A DNA stretch of 64,000 nucleotides from contig JABTTW010000001.1 of NCBI GenBank assembly GCA_015075745.1, positions 682,001-746,000 of the forward strand, in the 5' to 3' direction. This document shows, piece after piece, positions 35,035 to 46,672 of this stretch; positions within the stretch are counted from its first letter, which is position 1, and each line of letters opens with the position of its first letter. The translations under genes were made by a program, and so were the position numbers. Source of the DNA: Planctomycetia bacterium. GTDB lineage: Bacteria; Planctomycetota; Phycisphaerae; UBA1845; UTPLA1. Under the pieces are notes generated by a model. The model searched no databases and was not told where the DNA came from. It saw nothing but the letters and a program-made list of their open reading frames with translations.

Positions 35035-36255
35035 CTAAACAGAACAGGAAGAGACTGCCGTCGCGACGCCGCGCCACGGCGCAGGCGAGAGTATCGGGAG
35101 CCCGGGCATTTTTTCGGCAAGATCATTGGCAATGTCTTCCGCGACGCCCGGCGAGAGCGAACCTGCAACGATGCCGTCGACCGCGCTCGGATCGAAATCC
35201 GAAGTGCGCCGAAGTGATACGCCTCGCCACGTGGGTTCATCCGCGACGAAGTCGTAAACCGCATCCACCCGGATATTAATACTGGTAATGAGGTCGATCA
35301 AGAGTTCGCACGCTTTTCCACGCGTCCAAACAGCGACTTTTTCGATGCGCCCATTATCGGCCCACTCGATCAGCGCCGAACGCGCGGCACTCAGCCCCAT
35401 CAAATCGGCAAATTCCGCCGAACTCAGCGGACGCCCGATTCTCTTCGCCGAGTCGATGCGCGCAAATCCCTCCCGCCGGCCCTGCTCAAACCCAACAAGC
35501 GCCGACTCGCGAATCGCCACGCGCCGGTATCGCTCCAGCGTCGACTCGATCAGGTCTTCTCGAAATACATCCGGCGCATAGCGCTGCCACAACGCAAGGT
35601 TGTTTCGCACCAATAGCCGCAACATGTTGTTGTTGTCGCGATTCTGACTCACCCGACGATGATGCACCACCAGCTCGCCGCGCGGCTCAATCGTCCACCC
35701 CGCCTTCCACAACCGGCAGGACAGATCGTACTCCTCAACGTAATACTCGAAGTCGATCGGATATCCCCCGCACTCAAGAAACGCACTACGCCGAATTGCC
35801 CCGCCGCAATTAAAATAGGTCCCCGGCACACCTCCCGCATCGTGGCGATGCGGAGAATCCGCCAATCGCACCCGACACGCAACCGCCCCCAGCCGCGGCC
35901 TCTCATCAAACAGCGCGACAATCTGCTCCACCACCCCCGCATCCGGCCAACTGTCATCGTCCAGCATCAAGAGCACGCGACCTCGCGCCGCCGCCGCCCC
36001 CAGGTTCCGCGCCGCGCACCCGAGATTCCGATCGAGATCGATCCATCGCACCCCGCCGAATTCCTCGCGCAGAGCCGTGGATACATCCGTCGATCCATTG
36101 TCCACCACAATGATCTCAAACCGCCCGTCAGGCAGCCCGTGCAGCCGGCCAAGCGTCTCGCCCAGAATCGCCGACCGATTCCGCGTCGGAATGATGATGC
36201 TGCAATCGCATCCCTCGCGACCTGCGTTCTCATTGTTGTTCGTCTTCGCCGACAT
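35035..36255 (-). CDS. family 2 glycosyltransferase
   Basis: Cytosolic GT-A enzyme of about 406 residues from ATG 36255. Core motifs: SIIIPTRNRSAILGETLGRL (nucleotide-sugar fold start), IIVVDNGSTDVS, the metal motif LLMLDDDSWPD (DDD), and GGAIRRSAFLECGGYPIDFEYYVEEYDLSCRLWKAGW (ED acceptor loop). The C-terminal 150 residues are an unrecognised domain with alternating helices. The position beside flagellin genes makes a flagellin-modifying role possible, but this is inference. Frame upstream of 36255 is Gly-rich and looks non-coding. Confidence 0.85.
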   Translation of the reverse strand: MSAKTNNNENAGREGCDCSIIIPTRNRSAILGETLGRLHGLPDGRFEIIVVDNGSTDVSTALREEFGGVRWIDLDRNLGCAARNLGAAAARGRVLLMLDDDSWPDAGVVEQIVALFDERPRLGAVACRVRLADSPHRHDAGGVPGTYFNCGGAIRRSAFLECGGYPIDFEYYVEEYDLSCRLWKAGWTIEPRGELVVHHRRVSQNRDNNNMLRLLVRNNLALWQRYAPDVFREDLIESTLERYRRVAIRESALVGFEQGRREGFARIDSAKRIGRPLSSAEFADLMGLSAARSALIEWADNGRIEKVAVWTRGKACELLIDLITSINIRVDAVYDFVADEPTWRGVSLRRTSDFDPSAVDGIVAGSLSPGVAEDIANDLAEKMPGLPILSPAPWRGVATAVSSCSV

Positions 36256-36444
36256 CTTAATACCCGCCTGCACACACCAGCGTTTGACTGACTCCGTGTT
36301 TATCGGTTGAGCTGCAGCAGCCAGACGAGCACGACCCCGGCCTCTCACGCCCCAATTGCCCCCACCCCCGCCGCCAGTTAGCCTCTCCGGCATATTCGTA
36401 CTTCGTCAATCGCCCGCAGCGCCCTGAATATTGGAGCCAAACCC

Positions 36445-36993
36445 GTGCCAAAATGCGTCGCGCTCCTTCGCGGTATCAACGTCGGCGGCAAAAACAAAAT
36501 CGCCATGGCCGCCCTGCGCGACATGTTCGCCGCCATCGGCCTCCCAAACGCAAAGTCGCTCCTCCAAAGCGGCAACATCGTCTTTCAGCCCGGCCGCCAA
36601 TCCCCATCCGCCATCGAAAAAACACTCGAAGCGCAATCCGCCAAGCGCCTCAACCTGCCCGTCGACTACTTCGTCCGCACCGCCGCCGAATGGAGCAAAC
36701 TCATCGCCGCCAATCCCTTCGCCGCCGAAGCAAAAGAAGCCCCAAGCCACCTGATCGTCATGGCCTTCAAGGATGTCGTCGACGGCGGGGCGGTCAAAGC
36801 CCTCCAGGCCGCCGTCAAAGGCCCCGAGATCGTCCGCGCCAAAGGCCGCGAGCTGTTCATCTCCTATCCCGCCGGAATCGGCACCTCAAAACTCACCAGC
36901 GCCCTCATCGAAAAGATGATCGGCCAACGCGGCACCGCCCGAAACTGGAACACAGTCACGAAGCTGGAGCAATTGCTCACCGACGAAGCATGA
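36445..36993 (+). CDS. DUF1697 family protein
   Basis: 182-residue cytosolic protein. It begins MPKCVALLRGINVGGKNKIAMAALRDMFAAIGLPNAKSLLQSGNIVF, the hallmark N-terminus of DUF1697 (LLRGINVGG, LQSGNIVF). Biochemical function is unknown for the family. It precedes a MmcQ/YjbR-type gene by 54 bases on the same strand; such pairs of small single-domain proteins are common and say little about role. Confidence 0.9.
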   Translation: MPKCVALLRGINVGGKNKIAMAALRDMFAAIGLPNAKSLLQSGNIVFQPGRQSPSAIEKTLEAQSAKRLNLPVDYFVRTAAEWSKLIAANPFAAEAKEAPSHLIVMAFKDVVDGGAVKALQAAVKGPEIVRAKGRELFISYPAGIGTSKLTSALIEKMIGQRGTARNWNTVTKLEQLLTDEA

Positions 36994-37047
36994 AATGCTC
37001 GTCGTCCCCGGCGCAGATGTAAGAATGATTCATAGGAGGTCCGACAA

Positions 37048-37425
37048 ATGACGCAGTCGCAGTTCCGCCAGATCGCCCTCAGCCTTCCCGAAGCCGTCGA
37101 AGGCAGCCACATGGACCACCCCGACTTCCGCGTCGGCGGAAAGATCTTCGCCGCCCTCTACCCGCGCGATGGCAAAACCTGGGGCATGCTCAAGCTCAAG
37201 CCCGATCAGCAGCGTCAAATGGTAAAAACAAACCCGGAGACCTTCGCCCCCATCCCCGGCGGCTGGGGCAAGGGCGGCGCAACCCAGGTGTGCCTGGCAA
37301 AGGCAAAAGCCCCCGCCGTCCGAAGTGCCATGATCATGGCATAGCGAAACACGGCCCCCAAAGCCCTCGTCGCCGAACACGGCCTGTCAGAAGATGATCC
37401 CCCCGCCCGTCCCAAACGCGGCTAA
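37048..37425 (+). pseudogene. MmcQ/YjbR-family gene interrupted by an in-frame TAG
   Basis: Small DNA-binding-like protein family (MmcQ/YjbR). The first 98 residues (MTQSQFRQIALSLPEAVEGSHMDHPDFRVGGKIFAALYPRDG...) match the family, then a TAG occurs at 37342-37344. The same frame continues for 26 residues as RNTAPKALVAEHGLSEDDPP to a TAA at 37423-37425. In the family this position is Trp (AWRxxAPKxLVAEH), so a single TGG-to-TAG change explains it. A GGAGG ribosome binding site (aggaggtccgac) precedes the start. It is either a recent nonsense mutation, a sequencing error or a readthrough site. Confidence 0.8.
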
Positions 37426-37437
37426 GCGCCGTCCCGA

Positions 37438-38772
37438 TCACGCCCCCGCCTTCTTCTCGCTCGGCCCGCTCGTCGTCGCCTGCCCCTCACTCGACTCGCT
37501 CGACCCCGCCCCCAGATGATGACCGTCCAGCAAGTGACCAAGCTGCGTCGCCAGCATCTCGTCGATGTTCGCCTTCGCCCCGATGTTCACGTGCCGAACG
37601 ATGCCGTCGTTCGTCACCACGAACATCGTCGGAAAGCTCGACACCTTGAACATCCCGCCGACCCGGTTGCCCGGGTCCATCGCCAGCTCCAGCCGCGAAC
37701 CGATCGAATCAAAAACCGCCTCCGCCTCCGCCTGCGTAAACGCCTTGCGCATCGTCTCGTTCACATTGACGAACCGCACCCCCATCGACTCAAACCGCGA
37801 TCGCACGCTCTCCACCTTCGGAATCTGCCGCTTGCAGAACCCGCAGTTCGGCGCAACGAAGTTCAACACCGTCACCGGGACCATGCCGATTTCCGAATTC
37901 GAAATCGCCCGCCCCACCACCGTCGTCTCCAGCTCAAATCGCGGCGCCGGCTTGTTCGCCATCTCCATCGCCGGTCGCGGAGCAGCCGCCGTCTTCGCCC
38001 CCGTCGCCCCGCTCGGCTGGGCGCTGCCCCCCGTCGGACGAATAGGAACCTGAAACGTTCGCGGACGCGGCGCGTCGGCCTGCACCGTCACAATATGTCC
38101 CTGCTGCGGCATCGCATAACCCACGGGGAACTCAAGAACGATTCGGTACAGTCGATCCGGGATCGGCTTCTGCAGCGCCACCTTGATCTTCGGATCATCG
38201 CACGTCGCCGCTGTCACGGTCAGCGCATCAGGCCCCCGATTCGTGATCTGCACCACCTTCCGCGTCGGCGTCTTCTGATCCGCAAGGCTCGGCAGCATCA
38301 CCACCGTCGGCGATATCTCAATCGGCTCAGGAATGTAAGCCGCCGCCATCAACTCAACCCATGGCTGCTCGGCCAGCCCCGTCTCCATCTTCACCGTCTC
38401 GCGCACCACCCCGGGCGCCATCGGCCCCGACGCCGTGATAAACAGTTGATACTCCATCCCCGGATTCGTCTCGACAAGCTCGTAACCAAACGACGCCTTC
38501 TCCGGCGGGTGCATCGTCACTCTCAGTCCGCCACTGCCCAGGTTGGCGATCGTCACCACGCGCGTCTCAATCGACTCGCCCAGCAACCGGCCGAACGATA
38601 CCGACGGCGGCGTCACCCGAACCACCTTCGGCGGCGGCGCGGCAGCCGGCTGACTTGTGGCCGCCGCCTGCCCAAACGCCGCACCCGGCAGGGCGACGGC
38701 GAATGCTGCAAAAAAAGTAACGGCCCGGATCTCTGACAGGCCCCTGATCAAAGCGCGTTTGCTGCACGACAT
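37438..38772 (-). CDS. DUF1573 protein with C-terminal thioredoxin-like domain
   Basis: Exported protein of about 444 residues (start ATG 38772; TTG 38790 also possible). The signal peptide (AVTFFAAFAVALPGAAFGQ) is followed by a DUF1573-type Ig-like beta domain (VSFGRLLGESIETRVVTIANLGSGGLRV) and a second repeat of it. Residues about 320-440 form a thioredoxin fold with CGFC (NFVAPNCGFCKRQIPKVESV) and the cis-Pro region SSFPTMFVV. This TlpA-like part may reduce or oxidise periplasmic thiols. DUF1573-thioredoxin pairing is common in planctomycetes. Confidence 0.8.
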   Translation of the reverse strand: MSCSKRALIRGLSEIRAVTFFAAFAVALPGAAFGQAAATSQPAAAPPPKVVRVTPPSVSFGRLLGESIETRVVTIANLGSGGLRVTMHPPEKASFGYELVETNPGMEYQLFITASGPMAPGVVRETVKMETGLAEQPWVELMAAAYIPEPIEISPTVVMLPSLADQKTPTRKVVQITNRGPDALTVTAATCDDPKIKVALQKPIPDRLYRIVLEFPVGYAMPQQGHIVTVQADAPRPRTFQVPIRPTGGSAQPSGATGAKTAAAPRPAMEMANKPAPRFELETTVVGRAISNSEIGMVPVTVLNFVAPNCGFCKRQIPKVESVRSRFESMGVRFVNVNETMRKAFTQAEAEAVFDSIGSRLELAMDPGNRVGGMFKVSSFPTMFVVTNDGIVRHVNIGAKANIDEMLATQLGHLLDGHHLGAGSSESSEGQATTSGPSEKKAGA

Positions 38773-38914
38773 GGTCTTATGGTCCCGCAATTCGACGAAC
38801 GGCCCGCCTTGAAGCTTTCGAGCCCCATCATGAGCCGCCTCGGCAACATAATAGCCGAATTCCCGGATTGTTCTTCCCGCACCCTTGAGCTCGGTACGGG
38901 CATCGTTTGCCTCA

Positions 38915-39051
38915 TTCCGAGCCGCGACCGTCAGGGAGTGGGCCAGTTGCGCTTGATCGCTGCAATACTCTGCAAAAAAAAATCAAGCGCAACCATTCCT
39001 TTTTGCTCGGTACTGCTACCGCGTGGGTGGTACGGCCGTCTCGGCCGTCAG
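38915..39051. repeat. two dispersed palindromic repeat types
   Basis: A copy of TTCCGAGCCGCGACCGTCAG... (38915-38942) is followed by TGGTACGGCCGTCTCGGCCGT (39029-39048), the latter a perfect 7-bp hairpin ACGGCCG-TCT-CGGCCGT. Similar short sequences occur between genes elsewhere in this window (for example CCGAGCCGCGACCGT near 31757). 38791-39077 otherwise shows no gene. Confidence 0.5.
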
Positions 39052-39077
39052 TTTTTCTCCAGACTGTACCAATACCT

Positions 39078-40634
39078 TTAGCTCCGCCGCTCGGCCAATA
39101 ATCTCGCCGACACAAAACCCGTAAGCACAATCGCACACGTGCCGAACACGATGATCAGATTCGAATGGATCGGACTCCACAGCCGCTCCGGCAATCGCGA
39201 CCCCGGCGAAAACGTCAGCCAGATTATCACGCAAAGCCCAACCAATACGCCGATCGCCGCCGCCTTCGATCCCGCCCGCTTCGACAAAAGCCCCAGCAGG
39301 AACAGCCCCAGCATCCCCCCCGCGAACACACCCGACAAAGTCCACCACGCATCCAGCACGCTCCGCACCCGCAGCATCGCCAGCGCCGCCCCCGTGCCCA
39401 CCATGCCCCACCCCAGCGTCGCTCCATGCAGAAACCGCATCGCCTGTCGCTCATCCATCCCCGGCCGCACGTACCGCTGATACAAGTCGTAAAGAGATAC
39501 CGTCGCCGACGAATTCAAACTGCTGTCCACCGAACTCATCGCCGCCGCAATGATCGCCGCGATCACCAGCCCCGCCAGGCCCGCCGGCAGTCGCCCCGCA
39601 ATAAAACTCGGAAACACCCGATCCCCGATATCCCGATCGCCAAGCCGCCCGGCCATCTCGCCCACGTTGGCCTCCGTCAATTCCTTTCCCTCAAGCGTCA
39701 ACCGATGCTCCGCCACCCGCTGCTTGATCGCCCCCAGCTCATCGGGATGTACCCGGTAAAACGAAAACAGCGATGACCCGATCACCAGGAAGAGCAGTGA
39801 CACCGGAATGTAAAGCAGCGCCCCCAGCCACAGCGACTGCGCCGCCGCCGCATTCGACTTCGCCGTGTGATAGCGCTGCACGTAATTCTGATCGATCCCG
39901 AAATTCGTGAGATTGATGAACAATCCATACACCAGCACAACCCAGAACGTCGAACGCGTCAGGTCCGCCGAAAAACCCCCCAACCCCAGCTTCCCCTCGT
40001 CCCACGCAATCGACAAAGCCTGCGTCGGCCCCTCCGGCATCCCCATCAAAATAATCACCAGCGCCACGATCGCCCCGCCGAGCAGAACAATGCTCTGCGC
40101 CACGTCCGTCCAGATCACCGCATCGATTCCCCCCAGAAGCGTATAGACCGTCGTCGTGAATCCGATGATCAGAATGATCGTCCGCATGTCCCACCCGGTC
40201 AGCGGCCGAAGCGCCAGCGCCACCCCGAACATCACCGTCCCCATCCGCGCGATCTGCGTCAGCAGATAGCAAGTCACCGCATACGTCCGCGCCCACGCCC
40301 CAAACCGATGCTCCAGATGTTCGTAAGCCGAGATCGCCCCTCCGCCTCGATAAAACGGCATGAAGTATCGGTGCGCCGCCAGCGCCGCGACCGGCAGCGA
40401 CAAACTGAACGCCAGCGCATTCCAGTCCTCGCCGTACGCCTTGCCCGGCAGCCCGATGAACGTATTACTCGAAAGATAAGTTCCAAAAATCGAAAGACCG
40501 ACCGCCCACCCCGGCAACGCCCCGCCCGCCGAAACGAACTCTTTGGCCGTGCGGCTCTTTCGAAAAAATGAACACCCGATCGCCAGAATCCCGGTAAGAT
40601 AGCAGCATATCACGACCAGATCGGCGGTCCGCAT
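39078..40634 (-). CDS. sodium/solute symporter (SSS family)
   Basis: Inner-membrane transporter of 518 residues with about 13 hydrophobic segments. It starts TADLVVICCYLTGILAIGCSFFRKSRTAKEFVSAGGALPGWAVGLSIFGTYLSSNTFIGLPGKAYGEDWNAL, which is SSS-like (FFxGG-type loop, then SxNTFIG). A later segment (MSSVDSSLNSSATVSLYDLYQRYVRP) is the SSS family signature for the sodium site region. The substrate is not clear; sialic-acid/sugar-type symporters share this pattern. It stands alone, divergent from the following genes. Confidence 0.9.
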   Translation of the reverse strand: MRTADLVVICCYLTGILAIGCSFFRKSRTAKEFVSAGGALPGWAVGLSIFGTYLSSNTFIGLPGKAYGEDWNALAFSLSLPVAALAAHRYFMPFYRGGGAISAYEHLEHRFGAWARTYAVTCYLLTQIARMGTVMFGVALALRPLTGWDMRTIILIIGFTTTVYTLLGGIDAVIWTDVAQSIVLLGGAIVALVIILMGMPEGPTQALSIAWDEGKLGLGGFSADLTRSTFWVVLVYGLFINLTNFGIDQNYVQRYHTAKSNAAAAQSLWLGALLYIPVSLLFLVIGSSLFSFYRVHPDELGAIKQRVAEHRLTLEGKELTEANVGEMAGRLGDRDIGDRVFPSFIAGRLPAGLAGLVIAAIIAAAMSSVDSSLNSSATVSLYDLYQRYVRPGMDERQAMRFLHGATLGWGMVGTGAALAMLRVRSVLDAWWTLSGVFAGGMLGLFLLGLLSKRAGSKAAAIGVLVGLCVIIWLTFSPGSRLPERLWSPIHSNLIIVFGTCAIVLTGFVSARLLAERRS

Positions 40635-40779
40635 GGCTGAGTCCTATCTCCTTAAGCGTCCCGCCGACGTCGCGTCCGTCAGATCCGCCGCCCGGCTTGT
40701 GCCCCGGCGCCAAACTAATACGCTTGTGCAAGGATCGTGTCCATTGCGGTTCTCATTGCAACGAAGCAGTCGCCCCCCA

Positions 40780-40838
40780 CCCGGGTACCATGAGCCTCCG
40801 GCCCGTCCCGGGTAGCATGGGCCTCCGGCCCGTGCGTA
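40780..40838. repeat. two copies of the CCGGGTAGCATGGGCCTC palindromic repeat
   Basis: GGGTACCATGAGCCTCCGGCCCGT followed by GGGTAGCATGGGCCTCCGGCCCGTGCGT. The core GGGCC-TC(C/T)-GGCCC is a short hairpin. It is the same family as 44401-44601, 45829-45946 and 53868-53897. Confidence 0.8.
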
Positions 40839-40930
40839 TCGCCTGACCGAAATCGAACCAACTGCTTCGTTCGCACGATTACCGCTCTAACGAACTAACA
40901 TCGAACGCACCATTCCAACGGGTGGCCCAC

Positions 40931-41386
40931 ATGAACGAATCCTACGAAAACATCATCACCAGTTTCCCACTCTTTCAGGGCTTCACCCCGGCCGGGGCGA
41001 AGATGCTGCTGGACCGCGGCGAAGTCAAGACGCTCCCCGGCAACCAGACATTATTCAAGGAAGGCGACCCGCCCGCGGCCGTCCTCCTCGTCCTCACCGG
41101 CATGCTCGATGTCTTCGTCGAACGACACGGACGCGACATGGTCCTCACCCAGGCCGGCCCCGGCGCTATCGTCGGTGAACTCGCCGTCCTCTGCGGCATT
41201 CCCCGATCCGCCTCCGTCCGCGCCAGTGGAGACGCCGTCGTCCTCGAATTGTCCTCCAAGTCCTTCCGAAGCCTCCTCCTCAGCGATGCCTTCCTCTCCG
41301 AACGCGTCTTCCGACAATCGCTCCGCACCCTGATCGACAAGGAACAGTCGCTGATCGAGTCCGTCTCAAAGTCCGTGGCCAGTTAA
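40931..41386 (+). CDS. cyclic nucleotide-binding domain protein
   Basis: Protein of 151-154 residues (ATG 40931 or GTG 40922). A single CRP-like sensor domain: SFPLFQGFTPAGAKMLLDRGEVKTLPGNQTLFKEGDPPAAVLLVLTGMLDVFVERHGRDMVLTQAGPGAIVGELAVLCGIPRSASVRASGDAVVLELSSKSF. GELAVLCGIPRSASVRA is the phosphate-binding cassette, with E and R at the usual cNMP contacts. There is no helix-turn-helix, so it is not a transcription factor by itself. It lies 183 bases upstream of ppdK, perhaps a regulator or anchor for another protein. Confidence 0.85.
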   Translation: MNESYENIITSFPLFQGFTPAGAKMLLDRGEVKTLPGNQTLFKEGDPPAAVLLVLTGMLDVFVERHGRDMVLTQAGPGAIVGELAVLCGIPRSASVRASGDAVVLELSSKSFRSLLLSDAFLSERVFRQSLRTLIDKEQSLIESVSKSVAS

Positions 41387-41569
41387 GCCGCAATCGTCTC
41401 GTTTCGCAGGCCCAATTGACAGAATCCCGGCCATCGCCCTACACTGCGGGGCTTTTGGGTTGGCAACTAACGGCTGCTAAATCGTTTTCGCAGCCGCCGA
41501 TTTGAGGTTCCCGGTTCCCACCTGATACTCGCCCGGCGTTTCGTGACCGGTCATCAAGGAGCTGCGATC

Positions 41570-44350
<2,781 letters not shown>

Positions 44351-44400
44351 TCACTCGGCCCCGTCGCGAATTTCAGTTGTGCAAAGCCAATTCCCCCGCG

Positions 44401-44601
44401 CCGGGTTGCATGGGCCTCTGGCCCGTGCGAACCCCCCTCCGCGCCCCGCCCCCCGGGGTAGCATGGGCTTCCAGCCCGTGCGAATCCCCCGCGCCCCGCG
44501 CCCCGCGCCCCGGGTAGCATGGGCCTCTGGCCCGTGCGAATCCCCCGCGCTCCGCGCACCGCCCCCCCCCCGGGTAGCATGGGCTTCCAGCCCGTGCAAA
44601 C
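44401..44601. repeat. four tandem copies of a palindromic intergenic repeat
   Basis: Units at about 44401-44430, 44453-44486, 44510-44542 and 44570-44601, alternating GGGTAGCATGGGCCTCTGGCCCGTG and GGGTAGCATGGGCTTCCAGCCCGTG forms. Each holds a short hairpin (GGGCC-TCT-GGCCC or GGGC-TTCCA-GCCC). The units are separated by C-rich spacers, with a period of about 55-60 bases. Confidence 0.85.
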
Positions 44602-44651
44602 CTGAATAATCAATCGCAGGAATGAATTGCCATGAAAGCGAGAAATCGGCC

Positions 44652-45014
44652 CTAATTCATCGCCTGATCGACGCTCGCCACGATCTGAAAGACATCCGAC
44701 AGCCGCGACAGCTTGAACACCTCTTCAATGTTCGCCGGCAGCGCCGCCATGCGCAGCACGCAATTGCGCGTGTCCATGCTCTTCTTCAGCCGAAGAAGCG
44801 CCCCGATCCCCGCGCTCGTGATCGCCTTCAACTCGCTCAAGTCAAGCACCACCAGCGTCGGATTGTGCGACGCCATGCGCGTCGCCTGCTTTTCAAACTC
44901 CTCCATCTCGCCGTAGCCGAACTGGCCCGAGAGCTTCAGCAAAAGCCCCTGGGGCTGTGTCGACAAATCGCACTGCAGATTGCTCATCTTCGCACCCGAT
45001 TCCGTTGATCCCAT
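44652..45014 (-). CDS. STAS-domain protein (anti-sigma factor antagonist-like)
   Basis: 120 residues (ATG 44987 gives 111). Single STAS domain: LLLKLSGQFGYGEMEEFEKQATRMASHNPTLVVLDLSELKAITSAGIGALLRLKKSM. The phosphorylatable serine is expected in KAITSAGIGAL, which matches DxSxxSSxGxxxL of SpoIIAA/RsbV-like proteins. It acts by binding an anti-sigma or anti-anti-sigma kinase partner. No kinase or sigma gene is adjacent; two other STAS genes lie at 59.4-60.6 kb. It is convergent with ppdK. Confidence 0.85.
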   Translation of the reverse strand: MGSTESGAKMSNLQCDLSTQPQGLLLKLSGQFGYGEMEEFEKQATRMASHNPTLVVLDLSELKAITSAGIGALLRLKKSMDTRNCVLRMAALPANIEEVFKLSRLSDVFQIVASVDQAMN

Positions 45015-45032
45015 CGCCCGCCCCCGCTTTCC

Positions 45033-45260
45033 TCACATCTTCGTCACGTCCACGTGCACCACGAGCTTCGTCTCCGCCGAACCCAAAAACTCCCCGCGCG
45101 ATGCCGCGATCAACACATGCGCAAAATCCTGGCACACCCCCTTGCGCGCCGTCAGGCAGTCATCAATCGCCAAATCCACCGGCCTCCCTGCCGGATCGGA
45201 AGACTCCGGACCCACGCAAAGCATAACCGTCGCGACCGAAATCGAAAGCCCCGGCGTCAT
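45033..45260 (-). pseudogene. transglutaminase-like fragment
   Basis: A 75-residue frame containing PVDLAIDDCLTARKGVCQDFAHVLIAASR, which matches the catalytic-Cys segment of bacterial transglutaminase-like enzymes (RxGVCQDFAHxMIAxxR). The usual several hundred residues around it, including the His and Asp of the triad, are missing. It ends in an unrelated tail (LVVHVDVTKM). It is probably a decayed gene fragment; a real small protein cannot be excluded. Confidence 0.4.
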
Positions 45261-45281
45261 GCTCGAACGGCATGACGATGA

Positions 45282-45743
45282 TCAACGTGACAACGCTCCC
45301 CTCGGCGGCGAGCCCGCATGCGCCACCACGTCGGCGCATCGCTCTTTCAACGTCAGAAAGTCCTGAATCTCGCCGATCTCCTTCGGCAGACCGCTCGCCC
45401 CCGTCAGGTTCGCCGCCTTCTGCCGAAGCGCCACGATCGACAGCCACAGAATCTTCCCTGTCGGATAGGACAATCCCAGCAGCATTACCCCCAACCCGAG
45501 GAGCCGCAGCGTCCACGCATCATTCGTCGAAATGTCGCCGCCCGCCCGAAGATCGCTCTCAATGCTCGCCAGCGCATTGGTAATATCCCGCACCTGCGTG
45601 CGAACCGCCGATATGCTCGCGTCCGAGTCGTGTCCCGCCCCCGAATGAGGTGCCACGCATCCGGCACTCCCCAAGACCCCCATCCCCATCCCCATCCTCA
45701 CCATCGCCATCACCGTCCCTAACCGAGTCTGCCGCGTGTTCAT
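45282..45743 (-). CDS. small lipoprotein with one membrane-like helix
   Basis: 153 residues from ATG 45743, preceded by GGAGGGGAAG. The N-terminal hydrophobic stretch (MVRMGMGMGVLGSAGC) ends in a lipobox-like SAGC. Middle helices (ISAVRTQVRDITNALASIESDL) suggest a coiled coil. A second hydrophobic segment (LLGLGVMLLGLSYPTGKILWLSIVA) could insert in a membrane. No family recognised. It lies between the transglutaminase fragment and another lipoprotein gene, all on the minus strand. Confidence 0.5.
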   Translation of the reverse strand: MNTRQTRLGTVMAMVRMGMGMGVLGSAGCVAPHSGAGHDSDASISAVRTQVRDITNALASIESDLRAGGDISTNDAWTLRLLGLGVMLLGLSYPTGKILWLSIVALRQKAANLTGASGLPKEIGEIQDFLTLKERCADVVAHAGSPPRGALSR

Positions 45744-45828
45744 CTTCCCCTCCTTCCACCAAACCCCCACCGGGCATCGCCCCCGCGCGATGCCCGCCCA
45801 CCCAATGTCAAACTCAACCGAATTGCCC

Positions 45829-45946
45829 CCCGGCACCACGGACTTCCAGCCCGTGCATATCACGCGTGCCCCAGGGTAGCATGGGCTTCCAGCCCGTGCG
45901 CATCACGCGTGCCCCCCGGGCACAATGGGCTTCCAGCCCGTGCGTA
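45829..45946. repeat. three copies of the palindromic intergenic repeat
   Basis: Three units (CACCACGGACTTCCAGCCCGTG, GGGTAGCATGGGCTTCCAGCCCGTG, GGGCACAATGGGCTTCCAGCCCGTG, each abbreviated at the ends) separated by ATCACGCGTGCCCC spacers. Same family as 44401-44601. Confidence 0.85.
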
Positions 45947-45993
45947 TGAAATGATCCCCTCCAAACAAATGACGTCATCCAAACGAAATCGCG

Positions 45994-46461
45994 CTACCGC
46001 GCAGACGTCTCATCGCCCGCCGGTTCGTCCGCCCCCGTCTGCTCGCTCATCCACTTGTCGAGCAAATCGTAAATCATCTGCGTCCGCTTCGACGCCGTCA
46101 GACTCGAATCCCGCCAGATCGCGTCGATCCGCTGCTGCACGCTGTCAGGCACCACCCGGTCCAGCCCCCCGTGCATCGCCGCCGTCACCTGCCCGCTCAC
46201 CCCCTCGTATTGCGCCACCGCGTAATACTCAACGCCGCCCGATACGCGCAGCCCCGGATTGATCACTTGCCCGCCCGCGGCAATCTGACCAGTCCCGCTC
46301 TCCGACAAACGCGCCGCCGTATCTCCCATGATTCCCCGCATCGCATCCATGATCTGGGCATGTTGATTGAACAGATTGGAGCACCCCATAGTCGGGATCA
46401 CCCCCGCCGTCACCACCGTCAAAACAAAACCGTTCACACATTTGCATCGTCGCGCCTTCAT
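45994..46461 (-). CDS. putative lipoprotein, unknown function
   Basis: 155 residues from ATG 46461 with AAGGAGGAACCC immediately before it. The signal region (VLTVVTAGVIPTMGC) ends in a lipobox-like TMGC. The mature part has amphipathic helices (HAQIMDAMRGIMGDTAARLSESGTG) and a C-terminal helical stretch (QQRIDAIWRDSSLTASKRTQMIYDLLDKW) and ends acidic. No family recognised. A longer frame to 46554 exists without a signal sequence. Confidence 0.55.
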   Translation of the reverse strand: MKARRCKCVNGFVLTVVTAGVIPTMGCSNLFNQHAQIMDAMRGIMGDTAARLSESGTGQIAAGGQVINPGLRVSGGVEYYAVAQYEGVSGQVTAAMHGGLDRVVPDSVQQRIDAIWRDSSLTASKRTQMIYDLLDKWMSEQTGADEPAGDETSAR

Positions 46462-46672
46462 GGGTTCCTCCTTCGTGACAAGCCGGCGTGGGCAGCCTCC
46501 CGCCCCTCGCATCCGACACCCATCACCCTTGCTCCCCGTGCGCGCCGTCATCACCGTTTTTCTCGGGTCCTCCCATCTCCCCCTCGTTGATTCCCGCCCG
46601 CCTGTCCGCCTATCCTATAAGGGGAGGTAGATCCCGCACTCCAACCTGCCTGATATGACGGACCATCATCAA

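Noticed and set aside
44401-44601. CRISPR-like array reading of the four repeat units
   Set aside because: Spacers are C-rich and not unique-looking, units differ in loop sequence, and no cas gene is near. They are palindromic intergenic repeats.
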